NCBI RefSeq assembly: GCF_020171285.1
Contig: NZ_JAIUZI010000012.1
Coordinates: 1-64,000, forward strand
Direction: 5' to 3'
DNA from: Seohaeicola saemankumensis
GTDB taxonomy: Bacteria > Pseudomonadota > Alphaproteobacteria > Rhodobacterales > Rhodobacteraceae
DNA: 64,000 nt
Shown here: in pieces, positions 24,462 to 34,076 of the stretch
Numbering within the stretch: position 1 is the first letter of the stretch
Layout of the letters: each line of letters begins with the position of its first letter
Made by a program: the position numbers and the translations under genes
Notes under the pieces: model-generated
Told to the model about the DNA's origin: nothing
What the model saw: the letters and a program-made list of their open reading frames with translations, nothing else
Databases searched by the model: none

Positions 24462-26390
24462 TCAATGTTTTGGTGTGTACCAGATCGGCGAGGTATAGGC
24501 CCGTTCCTGGGTAATCATCGGCACCTCGTCCGGCATTGTCACGCCAAAGCGCACCACGTCATAAGCTGTCCAGCGCGGGGTCGGTATTTCGAGAACGCGC
24601 GCATAGTAAAAGGCCGCCTGACCGGGGTCGAACTCTGGGTCGGTCCACACGGTGATCAACTCGCCGGCGCCGATAGCATTGGTGAAAGTCGCCCTTTCAA
24701 GGTCAACGGTCGACCCGACCGGGGGCAGTTTGCCATTTGCTTCAGGTACCCGCTCTCCGGCCCAGATCACGTCATAGACCTTTTCATGTGTCGCGCCGGT
24801 CTCGTCCAGCCACCCTTTCACGATCTGGATACGGTCAAGGTTTGCGCCGATGCTGTCCTTGAGCGCCCCGACAAGAAAGGTCGGTGCGGTCGCATCCGCA
24901 GGAGCGGGCCGCAAATCACCCCCCATCGGAACACCGCGCGCATAGCCGGCCTCCGCAGGATGGCGCGAAAGCGTGTCCGCCTCGGTGAAATCCCAACCGC
25001 CAAAGAACCGCACCGTAATCCTTGGCCCGGTCGTGCCATAGACTTCCTTGCGCTCCATCGCGTCAAAGATCGCCTCGCGCGTGTTTTCGGTGGCCCAGAC
25101 CGCGGCATAGCCCGAGGAGGTTGTTTCCCATCCCAGGATGGCCAGGTCGTTGATCGCGCCAACGAAATGTTTCCAGCGGTCGGGTGATGGTTCCACGCCG
25201 GAATGCTTGCCGAAATAGTTGTCCTCTTCCGCCGTGGACAGCGCGGTGTGCGAGTCGGTGGATCCGACCATGCCGAACTTGTAGGGGTTGAACCCTGTCC
25301 GCGCTTCGATACCCAGACCGTTGCGCAGCGCCTGGCGCGCATATTCGTACTGGATCATCTCGGGTTGCTTGAGCACCCCGGCCATATTGCCGATATCCCA
25401 GGTCTCGTAATCCGCGAACTCGTCCTCCGGCGACAGCATCGGGTGGGTCTCGCCGTCGCCCTTCATCTGGGTCACTTCGTACAGCGGCTCCCACTTCATG
25501 CGCCGTTCGAAGTAATCGCCGCCCAGCGGTTCACCCGTTGCCGGGTTGGTCTCGACCGGGAACATGATGCCGTTGGACAGGTTGCCGTTATGCGCCAGCG
25601 CCAGGATGTTGCCGCCGGTCTTGTCCTCGTAGGTCTCCATCCAGGTCCAGAGGTCCTCGGGGTTGGTGCTGTCCAGCGTGTCCAGCGGCAGCATCTGCCG
25701 CGCGAATGTGGCATCGTCGCGATAGATAATGTTGCGGTGCAGGTTGTTGCCGCCGCCGGTCGATGTCCATTCATAGCCGATCAGCGCCGTGAACACGCCC
25801 GGCTCGTTGAATTCCTCGGCCACCTCCAGAACGTCGTCCCAGACCGACCGCGCCAGTTTCTTGTCGACAAAGGCCGGCGGGATCGTGCCGTCCGACATCA
25901 TGTTGGTGATTTCCAGAACCGACATGACCGCCTGTTCGCCGCCCCCCTTGACCCTGTGATACCAATCCAGGATCTGCGGATCGGCCAGCATGTCGGGGTT
26001 GCCCGACAGCATTTCGGTCATGCCGCCCATGGCGTCGGAATGTTCGGTCAGCGCCATCCAGTCCAGCGGCCGCGACAGCTTGGCCGGCACACCGTGCGAG
26101 GCGATCACCTCTTCCCCGCGCGCAAAACGATAGGCATCGCGCGGCATCAGCGTCGCACTATAGGCCGGGGCGTCATATGACAGAGCCGTGTGCATGTGCG
26201 AATCCCCCCAAAGCGGTCGGGTCGGGTAGGCCCGCCCGGCATAGGGCGAAAAGGTCCGCCCCGGATCGGCCGCGATATCGGTCTCGCTCAGGTACATCTC
26301 GCCCACCATGCCGCCGGGCGGCACCTCCTGCGCGTGGGGCGCGGTGCTCAGAAGCACAACCGAAACGGCGGAATACAGGGGGGCACGCAT
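24462..26390 (-). CDS. DUF3604 (PHP-like) exported protein
   Basis: A 642-residue protein with a signal peptide (RAPLYSAVSVVLLSTAPHAQ). DUF3604 proteins have a PHP-like metal-dependent hydrolase fold. Here the putative metal motif is LWGDSHMHTALSYDA near residue 65, with further histidines in LTEHSDAMGG, LAHNGNLSNG and GSTDSHTALS. The end contains a beta-rich domain (FYYARVLEIPTPRWTAYD, ending TSPIWYTPKH). ATG 26390 follows AAGGAG; a 33 bp longer frame is possible. The substrate is unknown. It is the last gene of the block's minus-strand set and a paralogue of the frameshifted upstream gene. Confidence 0.88.
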   Translation of the reverse strand: MRAPLYSAVSVVLLSTAPHAQEVPPGGMVGEMYLSETDIAADPGRTFSPYAGRAYPTRPLWGDSHMHTALSYDAPAYSATLMPRDAYRFARGEEVIASHGVPAKLSRPLDWMALTEHSDAMGGMTEMLSGNPDMLADPQILDWYHRVKGGGEQAVMSVLEITNMMSDGTIPPAFVDKKLARSVWDDVLEVAEEFNEPGVFTALIGYEWTSTGGGNNLHRNIIYRDDATFARQMLPLDTLDSTNPEDLWTWMETYEDKTGGNILALAHNGNLSNGIMFPVETNPATGEPLGGDYFERRMKWEPLYEVTQMKGDGETHPMLSPEDEFADYETWDIGNMAGVLKQPEMIQYEYARQALRNGLGIEARTGFNPYKFGMVGSTDSHTALSTAEEDNYFGKHSGVEPSPDRWKHFVGAINDLAILGWETTSSGYAAVWATENTREAIFDAMERKEVYGTTGPRITVRFFGGWDFTEADTLSRHPAEAGYARGVPMGGDLRPAPADATAPTFLVGALKDSIGANLDRIQIVKGWLDETGATHEKVYDVIWAGERVPEANGKLPPVGSTVDLERATFTNAIGAGELITVWTDPEFDPGQAAFYYARVLEIPTPRWTAYDVVRFGVTMPDEVPMITQERAYTSPIWYTPKH

Positions 26391-26419
26391 CGAAAACACT
26401 CCTTGAAGGAACCGCCGGG

Positions 26420-28344
26420 TCATTCAGACGGCGTGTACCAGATCGGCGAGGTATAGGCGCGTTCCTGGTGTTCGCGCGGTACGCCCTCGACATCCATCGT
26501 CATGTCGAACCGCGCTTCGTCATAGGCCTGCCAGGTGGGTGTTGGAATCTCCAGAACCCTTGCATAGTAAACGGCAGGTACCGAAGGGTCGAAATCGGGG
26601 TCGGTCCAAACGGTGCGCAGTTCCGGCGCACCGATGGTGTTGGTCCAGATCACGTTCTCCACATCCACCGTGCTGCCCACCGCTTCCCTGGCACGACCAT
26701 CGGCGCCGATCTCGCGCCCGCCCGACACCGCCACGTCATAGATCCGCTCGTGCCGCTCTCCCTCGGCATCGACCCAGCCCTTGACGATCTGGATCCGGTC
26801 CAGGTTGCCCGACCACGCGTCTTTCAGCGCGCCGACCATGAACACCGGTGCCTTTGCCCCCTCGGGAGCGGGCCGCAGATCGCCGCCCATCGGCACGCCC
26901 CGGGCATAGCCGATCTCGACAACATCGGGGCGATAGATCTCGGCCTCGGAATAATCCCAGCCGCCAAAGAACCGCACGGTGATCCGGGTGCCGGTGGTGG
27001 CATAGACCTCGCGCGCCTTCATCGCGTCCCAGATCGCCTCGCGGGTGTTCTCCCGGGCCCAGACCCCGGCCAGCCCCGAGGCCAGCACATCCGATTCAAA
27101 GGTCGACAGCGCTTCATCGCCGCCAAAGGCCTGGATCACATAGCTCTTGTACCGATCCGGCCGCGGCTCGCCCGTGTCCATCTTGCCAAAGAAATTTTCG
27201 TCCCTGCTGGTCGACAGCGCCGTGTGGCTGTCTGTTGACCCGATCTGCCCCATCTTGAACGGGTTCACCCCCAGCCTGGCCTGCTGCTGCAGCCCCAGCT
27301 GCAGCGCCGTGCGGGTGTATTCATAGGGCAGCATCTCGGGCGTCTTGGGGATGATGCCGCCGATATCGGCCTTGTCCCAGGTCCCGTAATCCGCAAATTC
27401 GTCGTCGGGCGACAACATCGGGTGCGCCTCGCTATCGCCCTTGATCTGGGTCGATTCCACCAGCGGCTCCCACTTCTGCCGCTTGCGCGCGTACTCGGCG
27501 TCGATCTCCTCGCCGTTCATCCGCCGCAGCGCGAACATCTTGCCGTTCGACACGTTGCCATGTGCGGAATCGCCAGAACCCGCCCGCCGGTCTCGTCCTC
27601 GTAGCCCTGCATATAGGCCCAGAGCTCTTCGACATCCTGCCCGTCAAACAGCGAAAACGGCAGAACCTGCGACACCCGGTCGGCATCATCGCGGAACACC
27701 ACCACCCTGTGCAGGTTGCCCGGATCCTGCAGCGTGCCGCTCATCGTCCATTCAAACCCCAGCATCGCGGTGAACACGCCGGGTTGGTTGAACTCCTCGG
27801 CAATCTCGATTTGCCGGTCCCAGGTGGTCTGCTGAATTCGCTCATCGTCAATCACGTCGGTGAACTGGGTCATCCCCTCGCGGCCCCACAAGTCATAGGC
27901 GGCATAGCCATTGCCCTGCTGGATCAGGTCATAGAACCGGCGCCCGTATTCGTTCTGCAACAGCTCCGCGTTCCCCTCGGCCAGCAACAGCGGCACGCCG
28001 AGGTTCTCTGCGTGATCCGCGACCACCAGGAAATCCAGCGGCCGCACGAGTCGCGCCCGCTGGCCGGTGTTGCTAGTCACAGTTTCGCCGCGCGCAAACC
28101 GATAGGCATCCGCCGGGCCCAGCACGGTGCCAACCATGCCCGCATTCTTCGAGAAATTGGTGTGCAGATGCGTGTCGCCCCACAACAGGTTCTCGGCAAA
28201 GCCACCCTGACGTGCGTTGACCCCGACATAAGGCGAGTAGGTGTTGGGCAAAGCGGCAACATCTTCGGCAGATGGCCGTACCTGAGTATGCCCAGCAACG
28301 GCGGTTAGCGCCAGAATCGCAGCTGTTGAGAGAAGTCGAAACAT
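26420..28344 (-). pseudogene. second DUF3604 gene, interrupted by a single-base frameshift
   Basis: Two overlapping frames make up one DUF3604 gene. The N-terminal part, 28344 to 27517, begins with a signal peptide (FRLLSTAAILALTAVAGHTQ) and has LLWGDTHLHTNFSKNAG. The C-terminal part, about 27560 to 26420, runs from SNGKMFALRR to TSPIWYTPSE. The paralogue next door reads YEDKTGGNILALAHNGNLSNG; here the equivalent goes YEDETGGRVLAIPH and then shifts. Adding one base near 27560-27562 restores HNGNVSNGK. So it is either a recent pseudogene or a sequencing error. Identity along the rest is strong, with no other lesions. Confidence 0.85.
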
Positions 28345-28859
28345 GGAGAATCCCCTAATAAACACTTGGAAATGCGAGGAGAGAGAAAGGAACCCTCTCA
28401 TATATGCGAACAGCAGCATGTAATCGCTGCCACGATAAGTTTTGGATTGCCGTACTTTGCGTAAAGCGAGAGCCGTCGGCGTGGCGTTGTTGCATTAACT
28501 TGGCGAGGGGACCCTGTTTGAATCCGGCCTGATAGCCCGGGAGGCACAAGCAATTGGGCCGCCACAAAGGACAAGATCGCGAACTGGTCGTCTTGTAATG
28601 ATGCACTGAAGCGACGGGGGGCGCTGACGTTCTGGTTCGATCAGGGGAAGATTTGGGTTTCATCACCGAATGACAAACGCGTTTGGCGGCACCGGTTCAG
28701 TGAAGTCTCGATCCGGACCTGTCTCACTCAGAAGGTGCGGTTCGGGGTGCCCGGAGGCAAACCGCCGGTTTCCCTGTGGCGGCGAATTACAGTTCGTGTA
28801 CCCCGACCGGACCCTTCTCGTTTCAACGATTTTGCGATCATTTCGGGTCTGCTCACCTG
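28345..28859. other. intergenic stretch with IS remnant
   Basis: Between the frameshifted DUF3604 gene and the porin gene. The right part (28561-28800) is a transposase remnant, listed separately. The left part, 28345-28560, has no supported gene and probably carries the promoter for the DUF3604 genes plus old IS flank. Confidence 0.6.
28561..28800 (+). pseudogene. remnant of an IS5-family transposase N-terminus
   Basis: In frame from 28561 the translation reads KIANWSSCNDALKRRGALTF then WFD and, later, FSEVSIRTCLTQKVRFG. This matches the N-terminal signature of IS5-family transposases (NxALKRRGSLTxWFD; AIQTCLTxKVLFGxxLRQTTGF) as I remember it. After the phenylalanine-glycine the frame degenerates, with GGKPPV where LRQTTGF is expected, so at least one indel is present. 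No DDE catalytic residues remain. It marks past mobile-element activity. Confidence 0.68.
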
Positions 28860-30056
28860 CTAAAAAACAACCCTGGCGCGAAGACCCAAAATTGTGATGC
28901 TGGATTGCCCTGGGTTGAGCAGCGGATTGTCGATGAACTGAATGGACGGCGTGATTTGCAGGCCAGGTGAGACCGAGAAGCGATAGAAGGCTTCCAACGT
29001 TGTCTGGCTGCCCGGGATTCCATTCGCTTCGGCCCAGTTCAGCCCGAGCCCTGCAAGATCGGTATTGCGGCCATAATAGCCGATCCCTGCGGAGACAGAC
29101 TTTTTGTAGAGCGCCGCTGTGCCCTTGGAAACTCCGGCCCGGAAAAAGGGCATCCACTGGTTGTCTATGAACCAGGCGGCAGAAAACGCAGCGCCATAGT
29201 CCTCGGCACGGCTTCCGTCATCGGCCGCGTCCGCGTGCCAGAGTGTCAGGTGGACATTGTCGAAATACAGCCGGTCAAAGCCGGAGGTGTAGCCGATTTC
29301 GAGGCTCTTGAAGAGGTTGCCGTGCGAGAACACGTCGAAATCCGGTGATGCCGGATCGGCGTTGGCGTCCGCGACGCTGGCGACCGCGTAGAAGTTCGCG
29401 CCGAGCTTGATGCCCCCCGCGATGCCCAGCCCGGGATTGGGGGCGTTTATCGTCGGGTTGGTGTTGAACGCCAAGTTCTGGAATCCGGTGTACGGGCTGA
29501 CCAGACCGTAGATATCGACAAAGTCCGTCACGTCGATTTGACCAAACTGGAGCGTCCAACTGCCGTCTTCGGCGCGCTGTGTCCAGAAAAGGTTGGTCAA
29601 CATTGTGCCATTGTCGTTGAACGCGGTGCCAGTGATCGACACAGCCCCGCCGTCGAGACCCAGAAACTGTGGGGCCACCGCGCCATAGGCATGACGATGT
29701 TCCAGTTTGAAGGTCAGCGAGCCGCGTTCGGTCGCTTGCCAACTGCCGTAGAACCGCGCGATCCCGCCACTGGCTTTGCCTACTCCGAGGTTTGAGGACG
29801 AACTTTGCCCGAGCGACAGGTAGTCGATGTTGAAGCGGAACCCGTTTTCCGCCAACTGATCCTTCCATGCGAACCACCCTGGGGCGATGTTGCGCGGGAA
29901 ATCCGAACGGAACTGCGGATCGGTTAGGCCGTCGCCGGGGGAAAGGTCGGCTTGGGTCGAGGATGGGCCGGAAAGCCCTTGTGCCCGGACGCTTTCAGGC
30001 GTGAACAGAGATAACAAGACCGCAAGGGACATAGCGAAATAGCGTCGCATTTTCAT
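28860..30056 (-). CDS. OprB-like carbohydrate porin
   Basis: A 398-residue outer-membrane beta-barrel with a signal peptide (RRYFAMSLAVLLSLFTPESVRAQ). It ends in phenylalanine after alternating hydrophobic residues (ITILGLRARVVF), as barrel proteins need. Internal strands alternate aromatic and polar residues (GSLTFKLEHRHAYG, DNVHLTLWHADAADD, TLEAFYRFSVSPGLQ). OprB-type porins admit sugars and other small solutes. In the midst of exported hydrolases it may provide entry for their substrate. The stop lies about 60 bp from the IS remnant. Substrate selectivity is unknown. Confidence 0.82.
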   Translation of the reverse strand: MKMRRYFAMSLAVLLSLFTPESVRAQGLSGPSSTQADLSPGDGLTDPQFRSDFPRNIAPGWFAWKDQLAENGFRFNIDYLSLGQSSSSNLGVGKASGGIARFYGSWQATERGSLTFKLEHRHAYGAVAPQFLGLDGGAVSITGTAFNDNGTMLTNLFWTQRAEDGSWTLQFGQIDVTDFVDIYGLVSPYTGFQNLAFNTNPTINAPNPGLGIAGGIKLGANFYAVASVADANADPASPDFDVFSHGNLFKSLEIGYTSGFDRLYFDNVHLTLWHADAADDGSRAEDYGAAFSAAWFIDNQWMPFFRAGVSKGTAALYKKSVSAGIGYYGRNTDLAGLGLNWAEANGIPGSQTTLEAFYRFSVSPGLQITPSIQFIDNPLLNPGQSSITILGLRARVVF

Positions 30057-30102
30057 GGTATTCCTTTCGCGCGTGCTCGCGGTTTCACGGCCACCAAACC
30101 TT

Positions 30103-31491
30103 CTAGTCCAGCGTATTCTTGTAGATCACACCGTCCTTCATGATGATCCGCATCGTCGGGATGTCGCGAGGGCGAGGTTCGGCGTCATACCATTTCTCGT
30201 TGCCGCCGATGACGGTGATGTCCTCCAGCGGATTGCCATCAATGATCAGGATGTCGGCATAGGCGCCTTCCTGGATCACGCCCAGAGGACCTTCGAGGTA
30301 AGGATTGGCGCGGCCGGCGAAGGCCATCAGTTCGCCTGCGGCCGATGTCGCCGACACCAGCATCGCGTGGTTGCCAAAAAGGTTTGCGTGGAACCATTTC
30401 TCGTAGTCGAGCTGCGTTCTGAGCAACTCTCCGGTCGCAAAGACGACGTCGGACTGAAAGGCCATCTTTGGGCGGATGGCCTTGACGTTCTCGACAAAAT
30501 CCTTGGCCAAGTCTGTTGCGAGCGCCAGCTTTGCCTGGTTCGCAGGCGACTGCAGCCCGGGGTTCTGTTCGAGGTAGGGAGAGATCCCGGTCATCTGCGC
30601 GACAAGGAACACGTCCTTGTCCTTCATCAGTTGCAGGGTCTCGCGGCTGGCGAAAAACCCATGCTCGATACTGCGCACGCCGGCGTCCACGGCGCGGCGG
30701 ATCCCTTCGTCAGAAAAGACGTGCACGGCGACATAGGTGTCCCAGTCGGCGGCGGCCCGGACCGCCGTTTCGATCTCTTCGGGGAGGAACTGCAGAGTGT
30801 GCAGCGGATCCAGGATCGACGCCACGCCGCCCCCGGCCATCAGCTTGATCTGTGTTGCGCCCTGGGACAGGTTCTGCCGCACCGCCGCGAGGACGGCACC
30901 TTCGCCGTCGGCTACGGTCGTGATGCCGAGGCGCTGCGCGTTGCTGTCATTCGGATAAGGCGGCAGATTGGGGTTTCGCTGCGAGCCAAAGCGCAAATCT
31001 CCGTGGCCTGATGTCTGTGATACGAAGGCGCCGCTAGGGTATATTCTTGGCCCTTCGATCAGGCCTGCATCAACGGTCTTCTTCAGGCCGGAACCGCCGC
31101 CGCCCATTTCGCGCACGGTCGTAAAGCCGCTGTAGAGATACTCGTTGGCCATATGCGCGGCGCGTGGGCCGATCTCGTCCCACGTGCCACTTTCCATGCC
31201 GGCAACACCGCCCGGCATGTTCATGTAAAGGTGCGTATGTGCATCGATCAGGCCTGGCATCAGGGTGCGCCCGCCGCAATCGATGACATCGGCACCTTCG
31301 GCTGACAGCGACGCGTCCCCGATCGACGCAATCAGGTTGCCCTGGACCAGTACGTTCCTGTCTCCTGCGAGCGATTCCGCGACGCCGTCAAAGACGTTGC
31401 AGTTGGTGAACAGCACGGTTTGTGGTTTGTCCTGCGCCAAGGCGGGAAAGGTAAGAGTAAGTGACACTGAAACGGCCAGGATCATGCGCAT
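30103..31491 (-). CDS. exported amidohydrolase (imidazolonepropionase-like)
   Basis: A 462-residue metal-dependent amidohydrolase with a signal peptide (RMILAVSVSLTLTFPALAQ). The metal site HTHLYMN near residue 75 follows GGRTLMPGLIDA. Later come a loop QTSGHGDLR, VAVHVFSDEGIRRAVDAG, SIEHGF and the final composite domain LEDITVIGG. These enzymes cleave C-N bonds in cyclic or peptide-like compounds; this exported subset includes prolidase-like enzymes. The upstream-extended start (31548) would mask the signal peptide, so ATG 31491 is used. It is a paralogue of the gene at 32484. Confidence 0.87.
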   Translation of the reverse strand: MRMILAVSVSLTLTFPALAQDKPQTVLFTNCNVFDGVAESLAGDRNVLVQGNLIASIGDASLSAEGADVIDCGGRTLMPGLIDAHTHLYMNMPGGVAGMESGTWDEIGPRAAHMANEYLYSGFTTVREMGGGGSGLKKTVDAGLIEGPRIYPSGAFVSQTSGHGDLRFGSQRNPNLPPYPNDSNAQRLGITTVADGEGAVLAAVRQNLSQGATQIKLMAGGGVASILDPLHTLQFLPEEIETAVRAAADWDTYVAVHVFSDEGIRRAVDAGVRSIEHGFFASRETLQLMKDKDVFLVAQMTGISPYLEQNPGLQSPANQAKLALATDLAKDFVENVKAIRPKMAFQSDVVFATGELLRTQLDYEKWFHANLFGNHAMLVSATSAAGELMAFAGRANPYLEGPLGVIQEGAYADILIIDGNPLEDITVIGGNEKWYDAEPRPRDIPTMRIIMKDGVIYKNTLD

Positions 31492-31578
31492 TTGAATTAC
31501 CTTTCGGTTTTGATTTTTGCTGTGGTGAGTTGGAAAACGAGGTGACACGCGGCGACTGCTGATGCCGATGTTGCCTGC

Positions 31579-32340
31579 CTAGTTGTCATCTGCATTGCTT
31601 GCGTCTGCGGCGCGCATCCCATCCACAATGCGTGCTGCCCAAGCGTTCGTCATGGACGTTTCTTGCGAAACGCGGGGACCTGCCTTTCCAATGGTCTTCA
31701 AGTCCTGCACCTGCAGGGCGAACGTCGCGTGCATCGGGACGAACCCGTCCACGACCACCACTTCTTGTTCGGTCGGATTGATCGTCAGCTTTCCAGTGAC
31801 CTGCAAAGGTTCATGCATCATGCGTGGCGTCCAGTCCGCAGGCATGTGCAGGCGGACCATCTGGTTGGGAGGCGGAGGCGGCATGTGGGCGCACATGCCG
31901 CGTTCCGGCACAAGATAGGCCACGGGTGTTCCATTCTCGTCGGCAGGCGCGGGGATGGCATAGCCCGCCAATGTCGCTTCGACCCCGTCTACGGCCGGAT
32001 TGCCTGCACTCGCCGCGCGTTCACGACGTTCTGCGACCACCCAGCGCTGTGCGATCAGCCAGTCGGCATCAATGCCGGCTGCGGAAAGCTTTTCTTGGGC
32101 ATCACTGAGGCGGGTTTCAATCTGAGATCGCGCGTCTTTTGTCAGTTCGGCCTGGGTGAGCTGGGCGCGCGATCGGGCAACAGTCGCGACAGCCTCAAGG
32201 TGTTCGTAACTCAAGTCGCGATAAGGATCTTCGAAGGTCTGCGCAGAAGGATCGATCAGGTCCGCCCAGTCCACCTGCGTTCCGGCCAGGACCGGCCCTG
32301 TCAGCAGAAGGATTGACGCCGCGATGGCAATGATACGCAT
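31579..32340 (-). CDS. exported DUF3299-like protein
   Basis: A 253-residue protein with a signal peptide (RIIAIAASILLLTGPVLAG). The central motif MCAHMPPPPPNQMV and the following VTGKLTI match the DUF3299 signature (CIHVPPPPPNQ) as I remember it. A helical region of about 100 residues, rich in charged residues (SQIETRLSDAQEKLSAAG), precedes it. DUF3299 proteins are small periplasmic proteins or lipoproteins of unknown role, often near ABC transporters. Here it lies between two exported amidohydrolases. Function unknown. Confidence 0.75.
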   Translation of the reverse strand: MRIIAIAASILLLTGPVLAGTQVDWADLIDPSAQTFEDPYRDLSYEHLEAVATVARSRAQLTQAELTKDARSQIETRLSDAQEKLSAAGIDADWLIAQRWVVAERRERAASAGNPAVDGVEATLAGYAIPAPADENGTPVAYLVPERGMCAHMPPPPPNQMVRLHMPADWTPRMMHEPLQVTGKLTINPTEQEVVVVDGFVPMHATFALQVQDLKTIGKAGPRVSQETSMTNAWAARIVDGMRAADASNADDN

Positions 32341-32483
32341 GGCTGTCTCCCTGTTGCGAATGGGCTGTGCCCGACGCGGCGGTCAGCCCGTGTTGGGGCG
32401 CGGGACGACCCGAGGTAGAAAAGCCGCCCCGCTGATCATCAGGTCAATGTGTTCTGGTAGAACATACCGCCTAATTCACTGGT

Positions 32484-33923
32484 TTATGGATAAACACCCG
32501 GTTCGCGAACCGCCGGTCGGTACATGATGCTGTCGCTCTCGACCATGGTGTTCTTGTAGGCGCGGCCATCCTTCATAACGAGTTGCAGCTTGCTCTCGTC
32601 GAGGATCAGGTTGATGTCCTCAAGCGGGTTGCCGTCCCAGATCAGGATATCGGCATAGCTGTCCGGCGCGATCCGGCCGAGGTGATAGGTCGGGTACGGA
32701 TCCTTGGGGCCAGACCATTTGAGGACGATGCCCGCGTTGCCGGTGTAGTGCTTCAGCGCCTGTGCAGGACTGAACCCGACCGAAGTGGGGCAAACTATGT
32801 CCTCCTTGATCTTCTCGACCAGGCCGGGGCTGAACATGTCCGAGCCTCCGATGATGAACATGCCGTAGTCGTTCATCCATTTGGACATGGCGCGCACGCC
32901 TTCGCCAACGGCCACGCCCTTGAGTTTCTGCTCGTGCGTGAAGAAGGCGGGCATGGTTTCGTAGGACCCGAAAGTGTTCACGCTGACATAGCACTGGAAA
33001 CTCCAGACGATGTCTTTCGTTTCATTGTATTTCGCCACCATGCGCCTGACCATCTCCTCCGAGATCAGGAAGCCATGTTCGAACGAGCGGGTGCCGAGAC
33101 GCAGGTGACGGTCGTAGCTCTCGTCGTGATAGGCATGCACGGCGACATAGGTGCCATTGTCCCTGGCGATCTCGACGGCCCGGGCGACCTCATCCTCGGC
33201 GAGCCCAAGGATCTCGAGCGGATCGAATTCGCTGGCCACGCCGCCGCCGCCCATGACCTTGAGAAACGCCGCCCCCCGACGGAAGTTCAGGCGCGCCGCC
33301 CGTGTGACATCATCGACCCCATCGGTGACCCATGTATTCGATGTCAGCTGCCCCATGTCCTGACCGTTCTCGAGCGTGGCCGGCGGCACGTTACGCCCTG
33401 CCCAGTCGCTGTGACCGCCGGTCTGACCGATGGCGCCGCCCGACGAATAGACGCGCGGTCCGCGAACGAGCCCCATGTCGATGGCCTTGGCGATATCCAG
33501 AGGATCGCCTGCGATGTCCCGAACCGTCGTGATTCCCTTCATCAGCATGTGATCGTTCATGTACTGAAGCGCGATCGCGCCGCCCGCCGCATCGTCCCAG
33601 CGTGTCTGATACGCGGCCGTTCCTTCCGGCGGGTTCAGCATCACGTGCTGGTGCATGTCGATGAAACCGGGCGTCATCGTCTTGCCACTGACATCGACGA
33701 CAAATGCGTTCGGCGCATCGATGGGGTCGGTCGAGACCTGCGTGATCGCGTTGCCTTCTACCAGAACGTTCGCGCCCACAATCAGATCGGGGCTGAACCC
33801 GTCGAACACGTTCGCATTGGTGAAAAGCACCTGGCTCGGAGCATCCTCTTGCGCCTGCGCGATGCTGAAAGGGGAAAGAGCGATTGCCGTCGCGAACAAA
33901 ACCGACTTGATTGAATTGGGCAT
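32484..33923 (-). CDS. exported amidohydrolase, second paralogue
   Basis: A 479-residue amidohydrolase with signal peptide (KSVLFATAIALSPFSIAQAQ). Its metal motif is HQHVMLN in MTPGFIDMHQHV. It also has GGHSDW, KVMGGGGVAS, VAVHAYHDESYDRHL, SFEHGFL, GGSDMFSP (the conserved aspartate) and LIWDGNPLEDINLI. It resembles Xaa-Pro dipeptidase-type imidazolonepropionase-like enzymes. Being the first gene on the minus strand opposite the AraC regulator, it probably heads the transcription unit. Substrate unknown. Confidence 0.88.
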   Translation of the reverse strand: MPNSIKSVLFATAIALSPFSIAQAQEDAPSQVLFTNANVFDGFSPDLIVGANVLVEGNAITQVSTDPIDAPNAFVVDVSGKTMTPGFIDMHQHVMLNPPEGTAAYQTRWDDAAGGAIALQYMNDHMLMKGITTVRDIAGDPLDIAKAIDMGLVRGPRVYSSGGAIGQTGGHSDWAGRNVPPATLENGQDMGQLTSNTWVTDGVDDVTRAARLNFRRGAAFLKVMGGGGVASEFDPLEILGLAEDEVARAVEIARDNGTYVAVHAYHDESYDRHLRLGTRSFEHGFLISEEMVRRMVAKYNETKDIVWSFQCYVSVNTFGSYETMPAFFTHEQKLKGVAVGEGVRAMSKWMNDYGMFIIGGSDMFSPGLVEKIKEDIVCPTSVGFSPAQALKHYTGNAGIVLKWSGPKDPYPTYHLGRIAPDSYADILIWDGNPLEDINLILDESKLQLVMKDGRAYKNTMVESDSIMYRPAVREPGVYP

Positions 33924-33982
33924 GACACTGGCCTCCTGGGTCGTGATTCCCGACGATAGTAGTCGAGGAGCCGCTCAAACCG

Positions 33983-34033
33983 GTTGCCAGTTTCCGTTTT
34001 GGAAAGTCGAAAATTGGCACTCAAAGTGGCAAC
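33983..34033. promoter_or_regulatory. nested inverted repeats between amidohydrolase and araC-type gene
   Basis: Outer arms GTTGCCA (33983-33989) and TGGCAAC (34027-34033) enclose an inner repeat TTTCC-gtttt-GGAAA (33991-34005). They lie in the 153 bp divergent region, close to the regulator's start. These are candidate operators for the AraC protein at 34077; binding is inferred from position only. Confidence 0.45.
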
Positions 34034-34076
34034 ATCAATTTGCCCGGACGTGCTAATGTGCCAGCAGGAGACGCCT

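Noticed and set aside
28670..28970. Small plus-strand open frames after the IS remnant
   Set aside because: They are out-of-frame readings of the transposase remnant and the antisense of the porin end.
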